A stretch of 64,000 nt of DNA, from NCBI RefSeq assembly GCF_002214465.1, contig NZ_CP015101.1, positions 1,805,013 to 1,869,012 on the forward strand. The letters are read 5' to 3'. The notes under the pieces are model-generated. The model had not been told where the DNA came from. It made no database searches and saw nothing but the letters and a program-made list of their open reading frames with translations. Every line of letters begins with the position of its first letter. Position 1 is the stretch's first letter. The position numbers and the translations under genes were made by a program. This stretch comes from Thermococcus barossii (GTDB lineage Archaea > Methanobacteriota_B > Thermococci > Thermococcales > Thermococcaceae). Below, piece after piece: positions 26,954 through 35,378 of this stretch.

Positions 26954-28281
26954 ACGTGGAAGTACCTCTCCATCTCCCACTCCGTTACCTTCTTCGTCCC
27001 CTCGGGAAGACCCTTGGCGCCGAGGTATTCTAAGTATTCCTCCCACTCGCGTTCCTTGTAGGTCCGGAAGTTCCAGTACGCCCCACCCAGCGCTTTCCGT
27101 ACAACTTTGTCTTTCTCCAGCAGCTCCAAGGCTTCCCCGAGACTTTCTGGAAGCGTATCTATCCCGAGGCTTTCCCGCTTGGAGCCGTCCATCTCGTAGA
27201 CGTTTTCCTCCACGTAAGCGCTGGGCTCGAGTTTTCTTCTTATACCGTCTAAGCCCGCCATCAGTATCGCGGCGAAGGCCAGGTAGGGGTTTGCACTTGG
27301 GTCCGGACAGCGGTACTCTATCCTCGCCCCGTTGCCCCAGAACGCGGGAACCCTTATCAGTGCACTCCTGTTCCGGTATCCCCAGCTTATGTAGACCGGT
27401 GCCTCGTAACCCGGAACGAGGCGCTTGTAGCTGTTCACCGTCGGGTTCGTTACGGCAGTCAGGGCCTTTGCATGCTTCAATATCCCGGCTATGAAGTGCA
27501 GTGCCGTCTCGCTCAGCCCGTCCTCACCGATGAACGCGTTCTTTCCGTCCTCCCAGAGGCTTATGTGGAGGTGCATCCCGTTGCCGGGAAATCCGTAAAG
27601 GGGTTTGGGCATGAATGTGGCGTAGAGGCCATGTGCCTCTGCGGTCGCCTTCACTATGTGCTTGAAACTGATGATGTTGTCGGCCGTTCTGAGCGCCTCA
27701 TCGTAGCGGAAGTCTATCTCGTGCTGGGCCTTTCCGACCTCGTGGTGGAGAACCTCCGGGATGAGTCCAAGGGCGGGCATACGGAGCGCTATTTCCCTGC
27801 GAATACCCCTGGCCTTGTCCAGGGTCACCAGGTCGAAGTAGCCGCCGCTGTCGGGTATCTGAAGCTCCCAGGAGCCGTTCTTCCTGAAGAGGTAGAACTC
27901 GGGTTCCGGTCCAATATATGCTTTGAAGCCTGCCTTTTCAAGCTCTTCAAGGGCATTCCTTAGAACTCCTCTGGGATCCGCGTGGTAGGGTTTATCCCCC
28001 TTGTAGATATACCCGTAGACCCTGGATACGCCCTCCCATGGGATTTCGGCGTAGGTTGATGGGTCTACTTTGAAAATCAAATCGCTGTCCTCTATCCCCT
28101 CGAATCCGGGAATCGAGGAGCCATCGAAGGCTATGCCGTCATCTATGGCCTCGTCGTATCTCTCTATGGGAACCTCCATGCCCTTAGGAACGCCGTTTAT
28201 GTCCACAAAAATGAGCTGGATGAACCTTACCCCTTTAGATTCAAGTGCATGCTTCACGCCGGACATGCTCAAACTGTTCAT
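26950..28281 (-). CDS. glnA: Glutamine synthetase, type I
   Basis: About 443 residues, the normal length for GSI. It makes glutamine from glutamate and ammonia and is the main route of nitrogen assimilation. The N-terminal beta-grasp contains FIQLIFVDINGVPKGMEVPI. The catalytic domain has PEPEFYLF, NGMHLHISLW and NSYKRLVPGYEAPVYISWG, with the arginine-rich RNRSALIRVP after it. The start is set at ATG 28281 because GGGTGAT lies four bases upstream; an in-frame GTG at 28290 is less likely. The upstream region has a perfect inverted repeat that flanks its TATA element. Confidence 0.96.
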   Translation of the reverse strand: MNSLSMSGVKHALESKGVRFIQLIFVDINGVPKGMEVPIERYDEAIDDGIAFDGSSIPGFEGIEDSDLIFKVDPSTYAEIPWEGVSRVYGYIYKGDKPYHADPRGVLRNALEELEKAGFKAYIGPEPEFYLFRKNGSWELQIPDSGGYFDLVTLDKARGIRREIALRMPALGLIPEVLHHEVGKAQHEIDFRYDEALRTADNIISFKHIVKATAEAHGLYATFMPKPLYGFPGNGMHLHISLWEDGKNAFIGEDGLSETALHFIAGILKHAKALTAVTNPTVNSYKRLVPGYEAPVYISWGYRNRSALIRVPAFWGNGARIEYRCPDPSANPYLAFAAILMAGLDGIRRKLEPSAYVEENVYEMDGSKRESLGIDTLPESLGEALELLEKDKVVRKALGGAYWNFRTYKEREWEEYLEYLGAKGLPEGTKKVTEWEMERYFHV

Positions 28282-28345
28282 CTTTATCACCCATCATTAC
28301 TTGAATGTTCAGTATTAATACACTTCCACTGAACGATTAATCTAA
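28282..28345 (-). promoter_or_regulatory. glnA promoter with flanking inverted repeat
   Basis: GTTCAGT at 28307-28313 and ACTGAAC at 28328-28334 are perfect inverted copies with a 14-base spacer. Between them lies TATTAATA (28313-28320), a plausible TATA element for the minus-strand glnA gene. A protein bound to the repeat would cover the TATA box, so this is a candidate nitrogen-responsive operator. The remaining bases up to 28502 are A+T rich and hold no clear gene. Confidence 0.5.
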
Positions 28346-28502
28346 TAAAAGCCTTTTTACTGAGTTTTTGTCATTATGACGACGGTGAGATTGAACACTC
28401 CGACGATTGACAAGAAACTGTCATTCCGCTCGCTATTTCTGCCTATTTTTAACAGATTAATGTTAAGCAAAGGTTTATTGGATTCAAGAGTAGGCACGAA
28501 CA

Positions 28503-28909
28503 TGCCGAAGGCTGAGGACATACTCAACAGGGAGATAGCCAGAGTGAACCTCCATCTCCCCGCCAGCAGGCCCACGCTGGGGGAACTGCTCAGCGAGGAT
28601 GAGCCGAAGGTCAAACTGCGGGACGGGAGTTACCACTACTTCAAGCGTTCCGAGCTGGAGTACGTTCTCTCCCTCCTTGACAGGGGTGAGGAAGAGCGTC
28701 TCAGGATACCCATAGTGCTTGAGATAAGCACCCTTTACAGGGGCTACTTTAGGGTGAGGGGCCGGCTGGAGGTTAAGGTCGTGGACAAAATCCTCGGCAC
28801 CTACGATATCCTTGCTGATAAAGCGGAGGAGCTGTATCCCAGGTACCTTCTTCCGAAAATAAGAAAAGCCCTTCCAACGACAACGACCTACGCGTTCATA
28901 ACGGAGTGA
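28503..28909 (+). CDS. UPF0216 (DUF61) family protein
   Basis: A 135-residue protein of an archaeal family without a firm function. It opens MPKAEDILNREIARVNLHLP and has the conserved blocks RPTLGELLSEDEPKVKLRDG, FKRSELEYVLSLLD, LRIPIVLEIS and YRGYFRVRGRLEVKVV. I start it at 28503, where the family similarity begins. AAGGTTTATTGG at about 28470-28481 would be the TATA element, which makes the message nearly leaderless. An ATG at 28376 is in frame, but its extra 42 residues look unlike protein of this organism. The next gene follows within a few bases. Confidence 0.85.
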
Positions 28910-28914
28910 TGGGT

Positions 28915-29190
28915 ATGGACGAAGACCTCAAGGTTTTGAGGGACTACCTGGCCTTCACGGTTCCCCACGTCACGGTGCTCGCCGGCGCCCTCCTTGGGGT
29001 GCTCCTGATACTTGGCGTGAGCGTTAACACGGCCCTTGGGATATTTGCGGTGTTCTACGGCCTTATGCTCTTTGTGCTGGGTCTCGTCATAGGAACTCAC
29101 ATCTCCAGGCTCATATGGTACAGGCTCATGATGGCCGCCTTCGCCGGTTTGATGGTCGTTGGTGTCTTTATTCTGCTCTATGGGGAGTAG
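28915..29190 (+). CDS. Small hypothetical membrane protein
   Basis: A 91-residue protein with three hydrophobic helices (about 14-34, 38-60 and 68-88) and a short acidic N terminus (MDEDLKVLRDYL). The start is set at ATG 28915 after GAGTGATG; GTG 28906 and ATG 28909 are also in frame. It follows the UPF0216 gene directly, so they are probably co-transcribed. No family was recognised. Confidence 0.65.
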   Translation: MDEDLKVLRDYLAFTVPHVTVLAGALLGVLLILGVSVNTALGIFAVFYGLMLFVLGLVIGTHISRLIWYRLMMAAFAGLMVVGVFILLYGE

Positions 29191-29232
29191 ACTTTATATG
29201 GGTGAAAACACAACTATCGATGGTGGGAACGC

Positions 29233-30843
29233 ATGAGAAAGACTGTGATGGCGTTTATCCTTTTGATGCTGGCCATGACGCTTCTTCCCCCTACCTCGGC
29301 CCAGTTCGTAAGTTTCACGACGAACGATGAGATAACCCTGCTTCGCGGCGACTACAGTAGTGGAACGATAATGCTGACGAACGCCGGTGGCTTCAGTTTT
29401 AAGGTGGTCAGCTACCAGAAGTTCTGGGTAGAGGATGCGGACGGAAACAAAATTCCGGGCTTCAATCTGACGATCAAGCCAACGATATTCGCCGACTGGA
29501 CATCCCAGAAAACTTACTCCGTCTCCTACAATATATCCTGTGCCTCTAACGTCTCAGGGGGCACATACACCCTATATCTGCGTTTTCTGGCGTATACTGC
29601 CGACAATTCGATGTACATAGTCCACGCCGCGGTTCCGCTCCACATAATCGAAAGTGCCCTGAACTTCGGGGTTGCCGACGCCTATGTGAAGGAGAGACCC
29701 GGCTCGACCTATGCTCTCAATGGAGAAACCATAGTGGTTTTTTCCCACGTTGACAACATCGGTCACTCGGACATCACCGTTAGGGCCTCCGTTTCTCTCT
29801 CAGCTGGCGGTAGGGTCTACTTCTCCGAGAACAGAACGCTGACGATGAAACCCGGGGACAACCTGATACGCTTTGAGGTTCCAGTTGGTTATGACCTTCC
29901 GGAGGGAACTTACAGACTTGAGTATCGCATTGAGTACGAGGACGGAAGCTACAGATATTCCCGCGAAATCCCGGTTCGTTTCGGGGTTAAACTCGTTGCT
30001 ATTTCCCTTCAGTCAGACGTCGTGAAGCTCGGTGAAGAAAACCGCGCCTATCTCACCCTCCTCTCCGAGAGGAACGTTGACCTAAACCTGACCGTGGAGA
30101 CCTACAGGAACGGAAGCCTTGTCTCGAACACCACGACTCCAGTTACCGTTAGGGGAGGTACGGACGTAATCGAGGCAAACCTTCCAACTAACGTAGCGGG
30201 GAACCTAACCTCGGTCATAGAGCTGACCTTTGATGGACGACTCATCGGGAGCGGCAAGGTCTCCTACAAGGTGCAGGCCCCGCCTCTCATCCGCAACGTA
30301 ACCTACGAAAGGGTCTCCAGTGAGGAGGTTCTGTTTAAGATTGCAATAGAGAACCCCAACTATGAGGAAGTTCAAGGCGAATTCGGATACAGAATCGTTG
30401 CAAATGGCAACGTCCTTTACAAGGATTCGCTCCAGAGTGTGCTCCATCCCGGAATCAACGAAGTCTCCCTCAAGTTCCAACTGCCAGTTGGGAAGGTCGT
30501 TGAGTACGAGTTTACCCTGAGCGCCATGGGTGAGACCAGCACTTCCAAAGGAGAGCTGTACCTGCAGCCTCCTGCACCTCCCACGACAACCACTACCACC
30601 ACGACCACCACGGTTTCGAACACCACAACGACCTCATCCGGAACCTCTGGAGGCCTTTGGATGGGTCTCGTTATTATAGCCTTTCTCCTGCTCGTCGCGG
30701 GAGCGTTCTACTACACCCGCAAGGGTGAAAGGTCCAAAAGACGCACCAGACCAAAACCAAAGAGGCGTTCGCCCCTTGGGAGGTTCAGAAGGCCCAAGAG
30801 GCCGGAGTTCAAGGAGAACAAGGAACTCCCCAAGAAGAGGTGA
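29233..30843 (+). CDS. Cell-surface protein with signal peptide and C-terminal anchor
   Basis: A 536-residue exported protein. The signal peptide is about residues 1-23 (cleavage near PTSAQ). The body looks like several tandem beta-sandwich domains of the CARDB/NPCBM-associated kind, with repeats of the theme LSAGGRVYFSENRTLTMKPG followed by VPVGYDLPEGTYRLEYRIEY. A Thr/Pro-rich linker (about 445-470) precedes one transmembrane helix and a very basic tail of about 45 residues (KRRTRPKPKRRSPLGRFRRP). Such a long cytoplasmic tail rich in Arg, Lys and Pro is unusual. ACTTTATATGG at 29190-29200 is the TATA element. Adhesion or cell-envelope function is a guess. Confidence 0.75.
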   Translation: MRKTVMAFILLMLAMTLLPPTSAQFVSFTTNDEITLLRGDYSSGTIMLTNAGGFSFKVVSYQKFWVEDADGNKIPGFNLTIKPTIFADWTSQKTYSVSYNISCASNVSGGTYTLYLRFLAYTADNSMYIVHAAVPLHIIESALNFGVADAYVKERPGSTYALNGETIVVFSHVDNIGHSDITVRASVSLSAGGRVYFSENRTLTMKPGDNLIRFEVPVGYDLPEGTYRLEYRIEYEDGSYRYSREIPVRFGVKLVAISLQSDVVKLGEENRAYLTLLSERNVDLNLTVETYRNGSLVSNTTTPVTVRGGTDVIEANLPTNVAGNLTSVIELTFDGRLIGSGKVSYKVQAPPLIRNVTYERVSSEEVLFKIAIENPNYEEVQGEFGYRIVANGNVLYKDSLQSVLHPGINEVSLKFQLPVGKVVEYEFTLSAMGETSTSKGELYLQPPAPPTTTTTTTTTTVSNTTTTSSGTSGGLWMGLVIIAFLLLVAGAFYYTRKGERSKRRTRPKPKRRSPLGRFRRPKRPEFKENKELPKKR

Positions 30844-30847
30844 ACAC

Positions 30848-30862
30848 CAAACCTTTTTATCC
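30848..30862 (+). promoter_or_regulatory. Promoter of the RNase P RNA gene
   Basis: CCAAACCTTTTTATCCC at 30846-30863 fits a BRE/TATA element. The P1 stem of the RNA begins at 30883, so the distance to the expected transcription start is right for archaea. It lies directly after the stop codon of the upstream surface-protein gene. Confidence 0.6.
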
Positions 30863-30882
30863 CTCCTTTTCTAACTTTCCTC

Positions 30883-31206
30883 GGCGAGGGGGTCGGGGGC
30901 TCTCGGGGTGCTCCCGAGGAAGTTCCGCCCACCGCACCGGGGCCGCGGTGCCGCAAGGCACCTCCCGAGAGGGAGGGCAACGGCGCAGAAACGACACGTC
31001 CCGGCGGATATGGGGATGAAAGCGGCGAAGGGCCCGGCGACGGTGCCTGAGATAACCCGCAGACGACCCGTCGGGGACCGGTGAAACGGCCGTCCCGCGG
31101 GGTGCAAGGCCGAGGAAGGGGCGATGAGTTCCCGGTGGGAGTCCCGTGGTAGGCCGCTCAGTCGAATGTCCCCTTGATACAGAAGGCGGGCTATGACCCC
31201 CTCGCC
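30883..31206 (+). ncRNA. rnpB: RNase P RNA
   Basis: A G+C-rich stretch of about 324 bases without a credible reading frame, carrying the hallmarks of archaeal RNase P RNA, the catalytic subunit that matures tRNA 5' ends. The ends pair perfectly over 12 bases: GGCGAGGGGGTC at 30883-30894 with GACCCCCTCGCC at 31195-31206, forming P1. Next comes the P3-like hairpin CTCGGG/CCCGAG. The CR-I region GAGGAAGTTCCG is at 30916-30927. The CR-V region ACAGAAGGCGGGCTATG is at 31179-31195. The protein subunit Pop5 is encoded at 60519-60887. The 3' end overlaps the 3' end of the opposite gene at 31191. Confidence 0.95.
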
Positions 31207-32039
31207 TTGACATCCAGCAGGGATGCGAGTAATATCAGGGCCCCTCCAATCGCGGTTCTCATTCCCGGAACTTCTCCAAATATCAGAAAGGCGTATACTA
31301 TCGCGCTCATCGGATCCAGGTAGCTCAGCAACGCCGCCTCGTTGACCTCGACCTCCTTCAGCCCGTCCATGTAAAGGAACAGCGCAAGTACCGTGTGAAC
31401 GGCCACGAGAACGAAAATCGCCCACCAGACAGGTTCCCCGGCACCTGAGGCAATCATGAAAGGGGCGAGTACCAGCGATGCTATGGCGAGCTGAAGGAAC
31501 GTCAGCGTTTTACCATCGATTCCACGCAGAAATCTGCCGAAGTTCGGTATCAGGGCATAGAAGAAAGCCGCCACAAGGGCGAGCAAGATGCCTATGAAGT
31601 CCCTGTCGCCCAGATCAACGTTCTGGCCGCTCATGATGAGGATGAGTCCGGCGAAGGCCGTGCCTATAAGGAGCCAGCTCTTCAGGCTCAGTCTCTCCTC
31701 CAGGAAGCGCCATGAGATAACCGTCGCTATTATCGGGGCCAGGTAGTAGACAAGGACTGCGTTCGCTATGGTGGTGTAGTTAAACGCTGTGAACAGGAAG
31801 GCCCAGTTTAACCCAAGGGAAATTCCCAGCGCCAGGAGGGGCTTCCATCTGTCCTTCAGGAGAGGGGAAATTGATAGGAGCGATTCCCTATTCCTTGCGA
31901 GAATGAGAAGGAGCAGAAGGGCCCCAAGGGATACCCTGTAGAAGGCCACCCCTAGGCCGGACAGGTTCGAAAAGCGTGCGAATATTCCCACGCTGCCCCA
32001 TATCAGCATCGCCGTGGCTATTTTTATTCTTCCGTTCAC
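31191..32039 (-). CDS. EamA (DMT-family) transporter
   Basis: A 282-residue membrane protein with ten helices in two EamA repeats, distantly related to the one at 26069. The first repeat opens LIWGSVGIFARFSNLSGLG and the second contains GDRDFIGILLALVAAFFYAL. It starts with GTG, four bases inside the end of the primase small-subunit gene, so it is translated as part of that operon. Its last residues (DVKARGS and stop) are read from the complement of the P1 stem of the RNase P RNA gene. Substrate unknown. Confidence 0.85.
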   Translation of the reverse strand: MNGRIKIATAMLIWGSVGIFARFSNLSGLGVAFYRVSLGALLLLLILARNRESLLSISPLLKDRWKPLLALGISLGLNWAFLFTAFNYTTIANAVLVYYLAPIIATVISWRFLEERLSLKSWLLIGTAFAGLILIMSGQNVDLGDRDFIGILLALVAAFFYALIPNFGRFLRGIDGKTLTFLQLAIASLVLAPFMIASGAGEPVWWAIFVLVAVHTVLALFLYMDGLKEVEVNEAALLSYLDPMSAIVYAFLIFGEVPGMRTAIGGALILLASLLDVKARGS

Positions 32040-33076
32040 AATTCATCCCCATGCCTTTCCAGCCACTCCCCGTAGGCTTCCCTGACCTCTTCCCTTCTGA
32101 ACCTTGGAACCGCGTCCTTGAATGGGTTAAACCGTTCGAGCTTTCTCTCGTCCTGACCTATGTACGTCGTTATGAGGCCGACTTTGGAATGGAGGCTCGA
32201 CGGGAGGCGGAGGATTCTTTTAACATCTACGGTAACCCTTCCGTCAAAGTATGCCTTTGAGAACGTGCTCGAAAGAGCAAACAACTTCGTCAGGGTTTTA
32301 TATCCTATTCCCTGGGGAAACGCGGTGAGGAGTCCTTTCCTCACGAAGCCCTCGTAAATTTCTTCCCTGTTCTCAAGGAGTTTCTCAATCTGTCCCTTTC
32401 TTAGCCCTATGTTGAGGAGGTGGCTCTCGTTTATCCGCCTTATGAAATACCCAAACCTCAGACGAAAAACCCTGTAATAGCCGGAGGAGAGCATAATCCT
32501 TCTGCTCATTATGTCGTCAAAGCTAACCTCCTCCGCCGCACTGATGTACGCCAGCACCTTTTCCCTGGCCTTTCCATCGAGGGCCAGAGCCCATTCATCC
32601 AGAACGCGGATGTGGTAGCCCCTTCCGGAGTATATCACGTGGACGTCCTCGAAGCCGAAGTCCTCCTTGAGAACAACCAGCGTGTCCCTCGCCAGCTCCT
32701 TGGCGTCTTCGAGACAGAGCGGGCACACCTGCCCGTGCTCGTGGATATGGGAACACCTTCTGAGCGGGAGGTCCTTCGCGTCTATGTCAAAGACCAGCTC
32801 CGCTCCCAGCCAGCCGCTCATACCCTTAGGTTCCTCGTAAAGGGCGACGCTGGAGTATATCGCGTAGGGCGCCGTTGCCCGTATGTAGTCCCCAAGGTCT
32901 TGGATGTCCATGAAGACATTCTTCCTGTCGCTCGGCCCCTCCCCCGTGTGGTCGAAGCCGAACTCCCTGTTCTCCAGGGTCTTGACGATGAAGTCGGGGA
33001 GTTTCCCAGGGTTCCATTCCCGTGAGTAGTAGAGCTTCCGCTCCTTCGGCGTGGCCTCCCTGAACAGTTCAGCCAT
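32036..33076 (-). CDS. priS: DNA primase small (catalytic) subunit
   Basis: A 346-residue archaeal/eukaryotic-type primase subunit that makes primers for DNA replication. The catalytic acid motif is FDIDAKD (about 96-102). The zinc-binding loop has C108, His residues at 110-114, and CPLC at 118-121. The nucleotide-binding motif is SGRGYHIRVLD (150-160). The C-terminal LHSKVGLITTYI is also conserved. The start is set at the ATG at 33076 because GCGGTGAGGAG lies immediately upstream and family similarity begins there. An earlier ATG at 33130 would overlap priL by 62 bases. It overlaps priL by 8 bases and the transporter gene by 4. Confidence 0.95.
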   Translation of the reverse strand: MAELFREATPKERKLYYSREWNPGKLPDFIVKTLENREFGFDHTGEGPSDRKNVFMDIQDLGDYIRATAPYAIYSSVALYEEPKGMSGWLGAELVFDIDAKDLPLRRCSHIHEHGQVCPLCLEDAKELARDTLVVLKEDFGFEDVHVIYSGRGYHIRVLDEWALALDGKAREKVLAYISAAEEVSFDDIMSRRIMLSSGYYRVFRLRFGYFIRRINESHLLNIGLRKGQIEKLLENREEIYEGFVRKGLLTAFPQGIGYKTLTKLFALSSTFSKAYFDGRVTVDVKRILRLPSSLHSKVGLITTYIGQDERKLERFNPFKDAVPRFRREEVREAYGEWLERHGDEL

Positions 33077-34286
33077 TCTCCTCACCGCCCTCGGCGCTTT
33101 CATCTCCACCGGCTTTCCCTCTGTTTTCAAGGTAGAGGCGCCTCAGATAGTACGTGAGAGGGTTCTTTATGTTCCTGCAGTGCCTGTCGGGCCTGCAGAG
33201 CTGGGGGGCGTTTGCCCGTATCTTGGAGCAGTTCGGCGGGAAGTACCACGTGGAGTTCCCGCTGTCCTCAAGGGTTGGCTTGTCGGTTAAACCGAAGCCG
33301 AGGTGGTACCAGATGTTCTTAACCTCGTGTGGCTGGTCTTCGAACAGCGGCGGACTGCAGCGGTTGCCGGCCTCTATGATGACCGGGAGTATCTCCTTCT
33401 CAACGATGCTCAGGTCGCTCACGCAGTCCCTTATTCTGACGTCCCTCCTGGGGGGGTTGGGGCACAGTCTCGCGTAACTCAGAAAGCTCGTGAGGAGAAC
33501 CGTTATCGCATAGTTCCTGAGTCCAGCTGGGACCCCGCCGAGAGCGATTTTGACGCACGGCGGGAACAGGTCGAAGCGCAGGGGTTGCGCCTCCGCCGAG
33601 CCCATCCTTTCGAGCCTTTCCTTGAAGTGCTCCCTTGCAATCTCTCCGAGTCTCTCGTAGAGCCTGAGGTAGTACTCCGGAAGCTCATCCCGCACCTCGT
33701 AGAGCAGGTTCACAGCCCGTTCAAAGTTCCTCTCAAAGGACCTCTCCCAGAGCCTCAACCCCTGTTCTTCCGTGAGGTAGGCGTATCCCTTTCTGATGTA
33801 CACCTCCTTGAGGCTCCCGTCCCACAGTTCGAGCAGTTTTCCCAGGGGTATCTTGTACTTCAGCCTTAGCCTCTCCCTCTCCCCTGGCGGGAGTTCTTGG
33901 TGGTGGGTTCTCTCAAGTATGGTTCTGTCCCTGATGGGTATCTCGTTTCCACTCACGCTCTCCAGGGCAATCGATGTTCCCTCTATTCTCCCTGCCCTTC
34001 TGAGTCTCTCGGAGTATATCCTTGCGTTGCTTTCTTTCACGAGTTCCATTTCTATGCCGTAGGGTGAGAACGCGAGAGCACCCAGGAGGGCGTAGAACGT
34101 CAGCAGATCCTGAACGTCTCCAAGTTTGAGAATCTCCTCAGGGATCTCGCCAGATTTAATCCATGATACCCTCTCTATGGCCTGGTCTATTCCCACGTAT
34201 GAGGGAATGATTGAGAGCAGTTCGTTTATTCCACCGAACTCCTCCCTGACGAGCCGCTTGGCTTCATCTCCAAAGGGATCGAGCAT
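33069..34286 (-). CDS. priL: DNA primase large subunit
   Basis: About 405 residues, the regulatory partner of PriS that sets primer length and activity. The N-terminal half is helical. The C-terminal domain has the cysteines that hold a 4Fe-4S cluster: FPPCVKIALGG, NRCSPPLF, PPNCSKIRANAPQLC and the nearby DRHC, of which four are ligands. The tail after LYLENR is low in complexity, acidic and Gly-rich. The start is placed at ATG 34286, preceded by AGAGGTGAAG; an upstream in-frame ATG at 34457 would add 57 residues not expected for the family. It heads the priL-priS-transporter operon. Confidence 0.93.
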   Translation of the reverse strand: MLDPFGDEAKRLVREEFGGINELLSIIPSYVGIDQAIERVSWIKSGEIPEEILKLGDVQDLLTFYALLGALAFSPYGIEMELVKESNARIYSERLRRAGRIEGTSIALESVSGNEIPIRDRTILERTHHQELPPGERERLRLKYKIPLGKLLELWDGSLKEVYIRKGYAYLTEEQGLRLWERSFERNFERAVNLLYEVRDELPEYYLRLYERLGEIAREHFKERLERMGSAEAQPLRFDLFPPCVKIALGGVPAGLRNYAITVLLTSFLSYARLCPNPPRRDVRIRDCVSDLSIVEKEILPVIIEAGNRCSPPLFEDQPHEVKNIWYHLGFGLTDKPTLEDSGNSTWYFPPNCSKIRANAPQLCRPDRHCRNIKNPLTYYLRRLYLENRGKAGGDESAEGGEENG

Positions 34287-34563
34287 GACTTCACCTCTTA
34301 CTGATAGTCGGGGTGGGGACATAAAACGGTTTCCATGGTGGTTGGTGATCTTGTACCTTGCTTGGCTGAATTCTTCAAAAACCCTCTGGAGGGTCATTTG
34401 TGGCGTTTGCTGTCCCAAATAGCGTGAACTCCCGAACAATCCCCGTGATATATTCATTTAAACGTGAGTGGCCACTCGCACCCCAAAAGTTTTATATCTC
34501 TTTGGTTCCAGATGTTATATTAGACAAAAGAGAGAGTTCGTAAAGATTTCACGGGTGATTTGG
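34287..34563. promoter_or_regulatory. Divergent promoter region between priL and the KaiC-like gene
   Basis: On the plus strand, AAAAGTTTTATATCTC at about 34485-34500 is a clear TATA element for the KaiC-like gene. TATTAGACAAAAG follows, and GGGTGAT at 34551-34557 is the ribosome binding site. On the minus strand, priL promoter elements are less clear; CCACCATGG-rich sequence near 34330 holds no good TATA, and the nearest A+T-rich candidate is ATAAAACGG at 34320-34328. The 34330-34440 part holds nothing else recognised. Confidence 0.45.
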
Positions 34564-35313
34564 ATGGTCATGAAATACACTGTCAAAAGAGTGAAAAGCG
34601 GTATCCCTGGTTTTGACGATTTAATCGAAGGCGGTTTTCCCGCGGGGACGACAGTCTTGGTTACAGGACCAACAGGAAGCGGTAAGACTACTTTTGGGGT
34701 TCAGTTCGTCTACAAAGGGGCCTCTGAGTATAATGAACCCGGAGTCATAGTCACCCTTGAGGAGAGGGCACAGGACCTTAGAAGGGAGATGCTGGCCTTC
34801 GGATGGGACCTTGAAAAGTACGAGAGGGAGAGGATGATAGCCATAGTGGATGGCGTTAGCGCCGTGGTCGGGCTACCCTCTGAGGAGCAGTACGTCCTTG
34901 AGGGCAACCTCAACGCCGAGGACTTTCTCCGCTACATATACCGCGTCGTCAAGGCGATAAACGCCAAGAGGCTGGTTATAGACTCGATTCCCTCCATAGC
35001 CTTCAGACTTCAGGAAGAAAGCAAGATAAGGGAAGTTCTTCTCCAGCTCAACACAATACTCCTTGAGATGGGTGTCACGTCCATACTAACCACTGAGGCT
35101 CCCGATCCCAGCAGGGGTAGAATAAGCCGCTACGGAATGGAGGAGTACATAGCAAGGGGCGTTGTCCTTCTGGACTTCGTTGAGAAGGAGGTTGAGTTGA
35201 AGCGCTACCTCCTAATCAGGAAGATGCGCGAGACCAAGCACTCCATGAAGAAGTACCCCTTCGAGATAAACGAGGAGGGCATCGTGGTCTACCCGAGCGG
35301 CGAGGTTTACTGA
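34564..35313 (+). CDS. KaiC-like RecA-superfamily ATPase
   Basis: A 249-residue protein with a single KaiC domain. The Walker A loop GPTGSGKTTF is at 35-44, the Walker B strand LVIDSIPSI is near residue 138, and the N-terminal KSGIPGFDDLIEGGFPAGTT is typical of KaiC-domain proteins. EERAQDLRREMLAFGWDLEKY carries the catalytic glutamate pair. Single-domain KaiC paralogues are frequent in Thermococcales and are thought to act in signal transduction. It has its own promoter, is transcribed away from primase, and no kinase or receiver partner lies beside it. The start follows GGGTGATTTGG. Confidence 0.85.
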   Translation: MVMKYTVKRVKSGIPGFDDLIEGGFPAGTTVLVTGPTGSGKTTFGVQFVYKGASEYNEPGVIVTLEERAQDLRREMLAFGWDLEKYERERMIAIVDGVSAVVGLPSEEQYVLEGNLNAEDFLRYIYRVVKAINAKRLVIDSIPSIAFRLQEESKIREVLLQLNTILLEMGVTSILTTEAPDPSRGRISRYGMEEYIARGVVLLDFVEKEVELKRYLLIRKMRETKHSMKKYPFEINEEGIVVYPSGEVY

Positions 35314-35378
35314 TCTTCTTCTTTCTCCCCTACCCTCAATAGGGTAAGATTTTTAAGGTTCCGTTATTACTATTAAAT

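Noticed and set aside
28376-28502. N-terminal extension of the UPF0216 protein
   Set aside because: The family begins at 28503 and a TATA element lies inside the extension.
30857-31425. Long open frames on the minus strand over 30857-31425
   Set aside because: They lie over the RNase P RNA gene, are Arg/Pro/Gly rich with no family features, and arise from the high G+C of the RNA.
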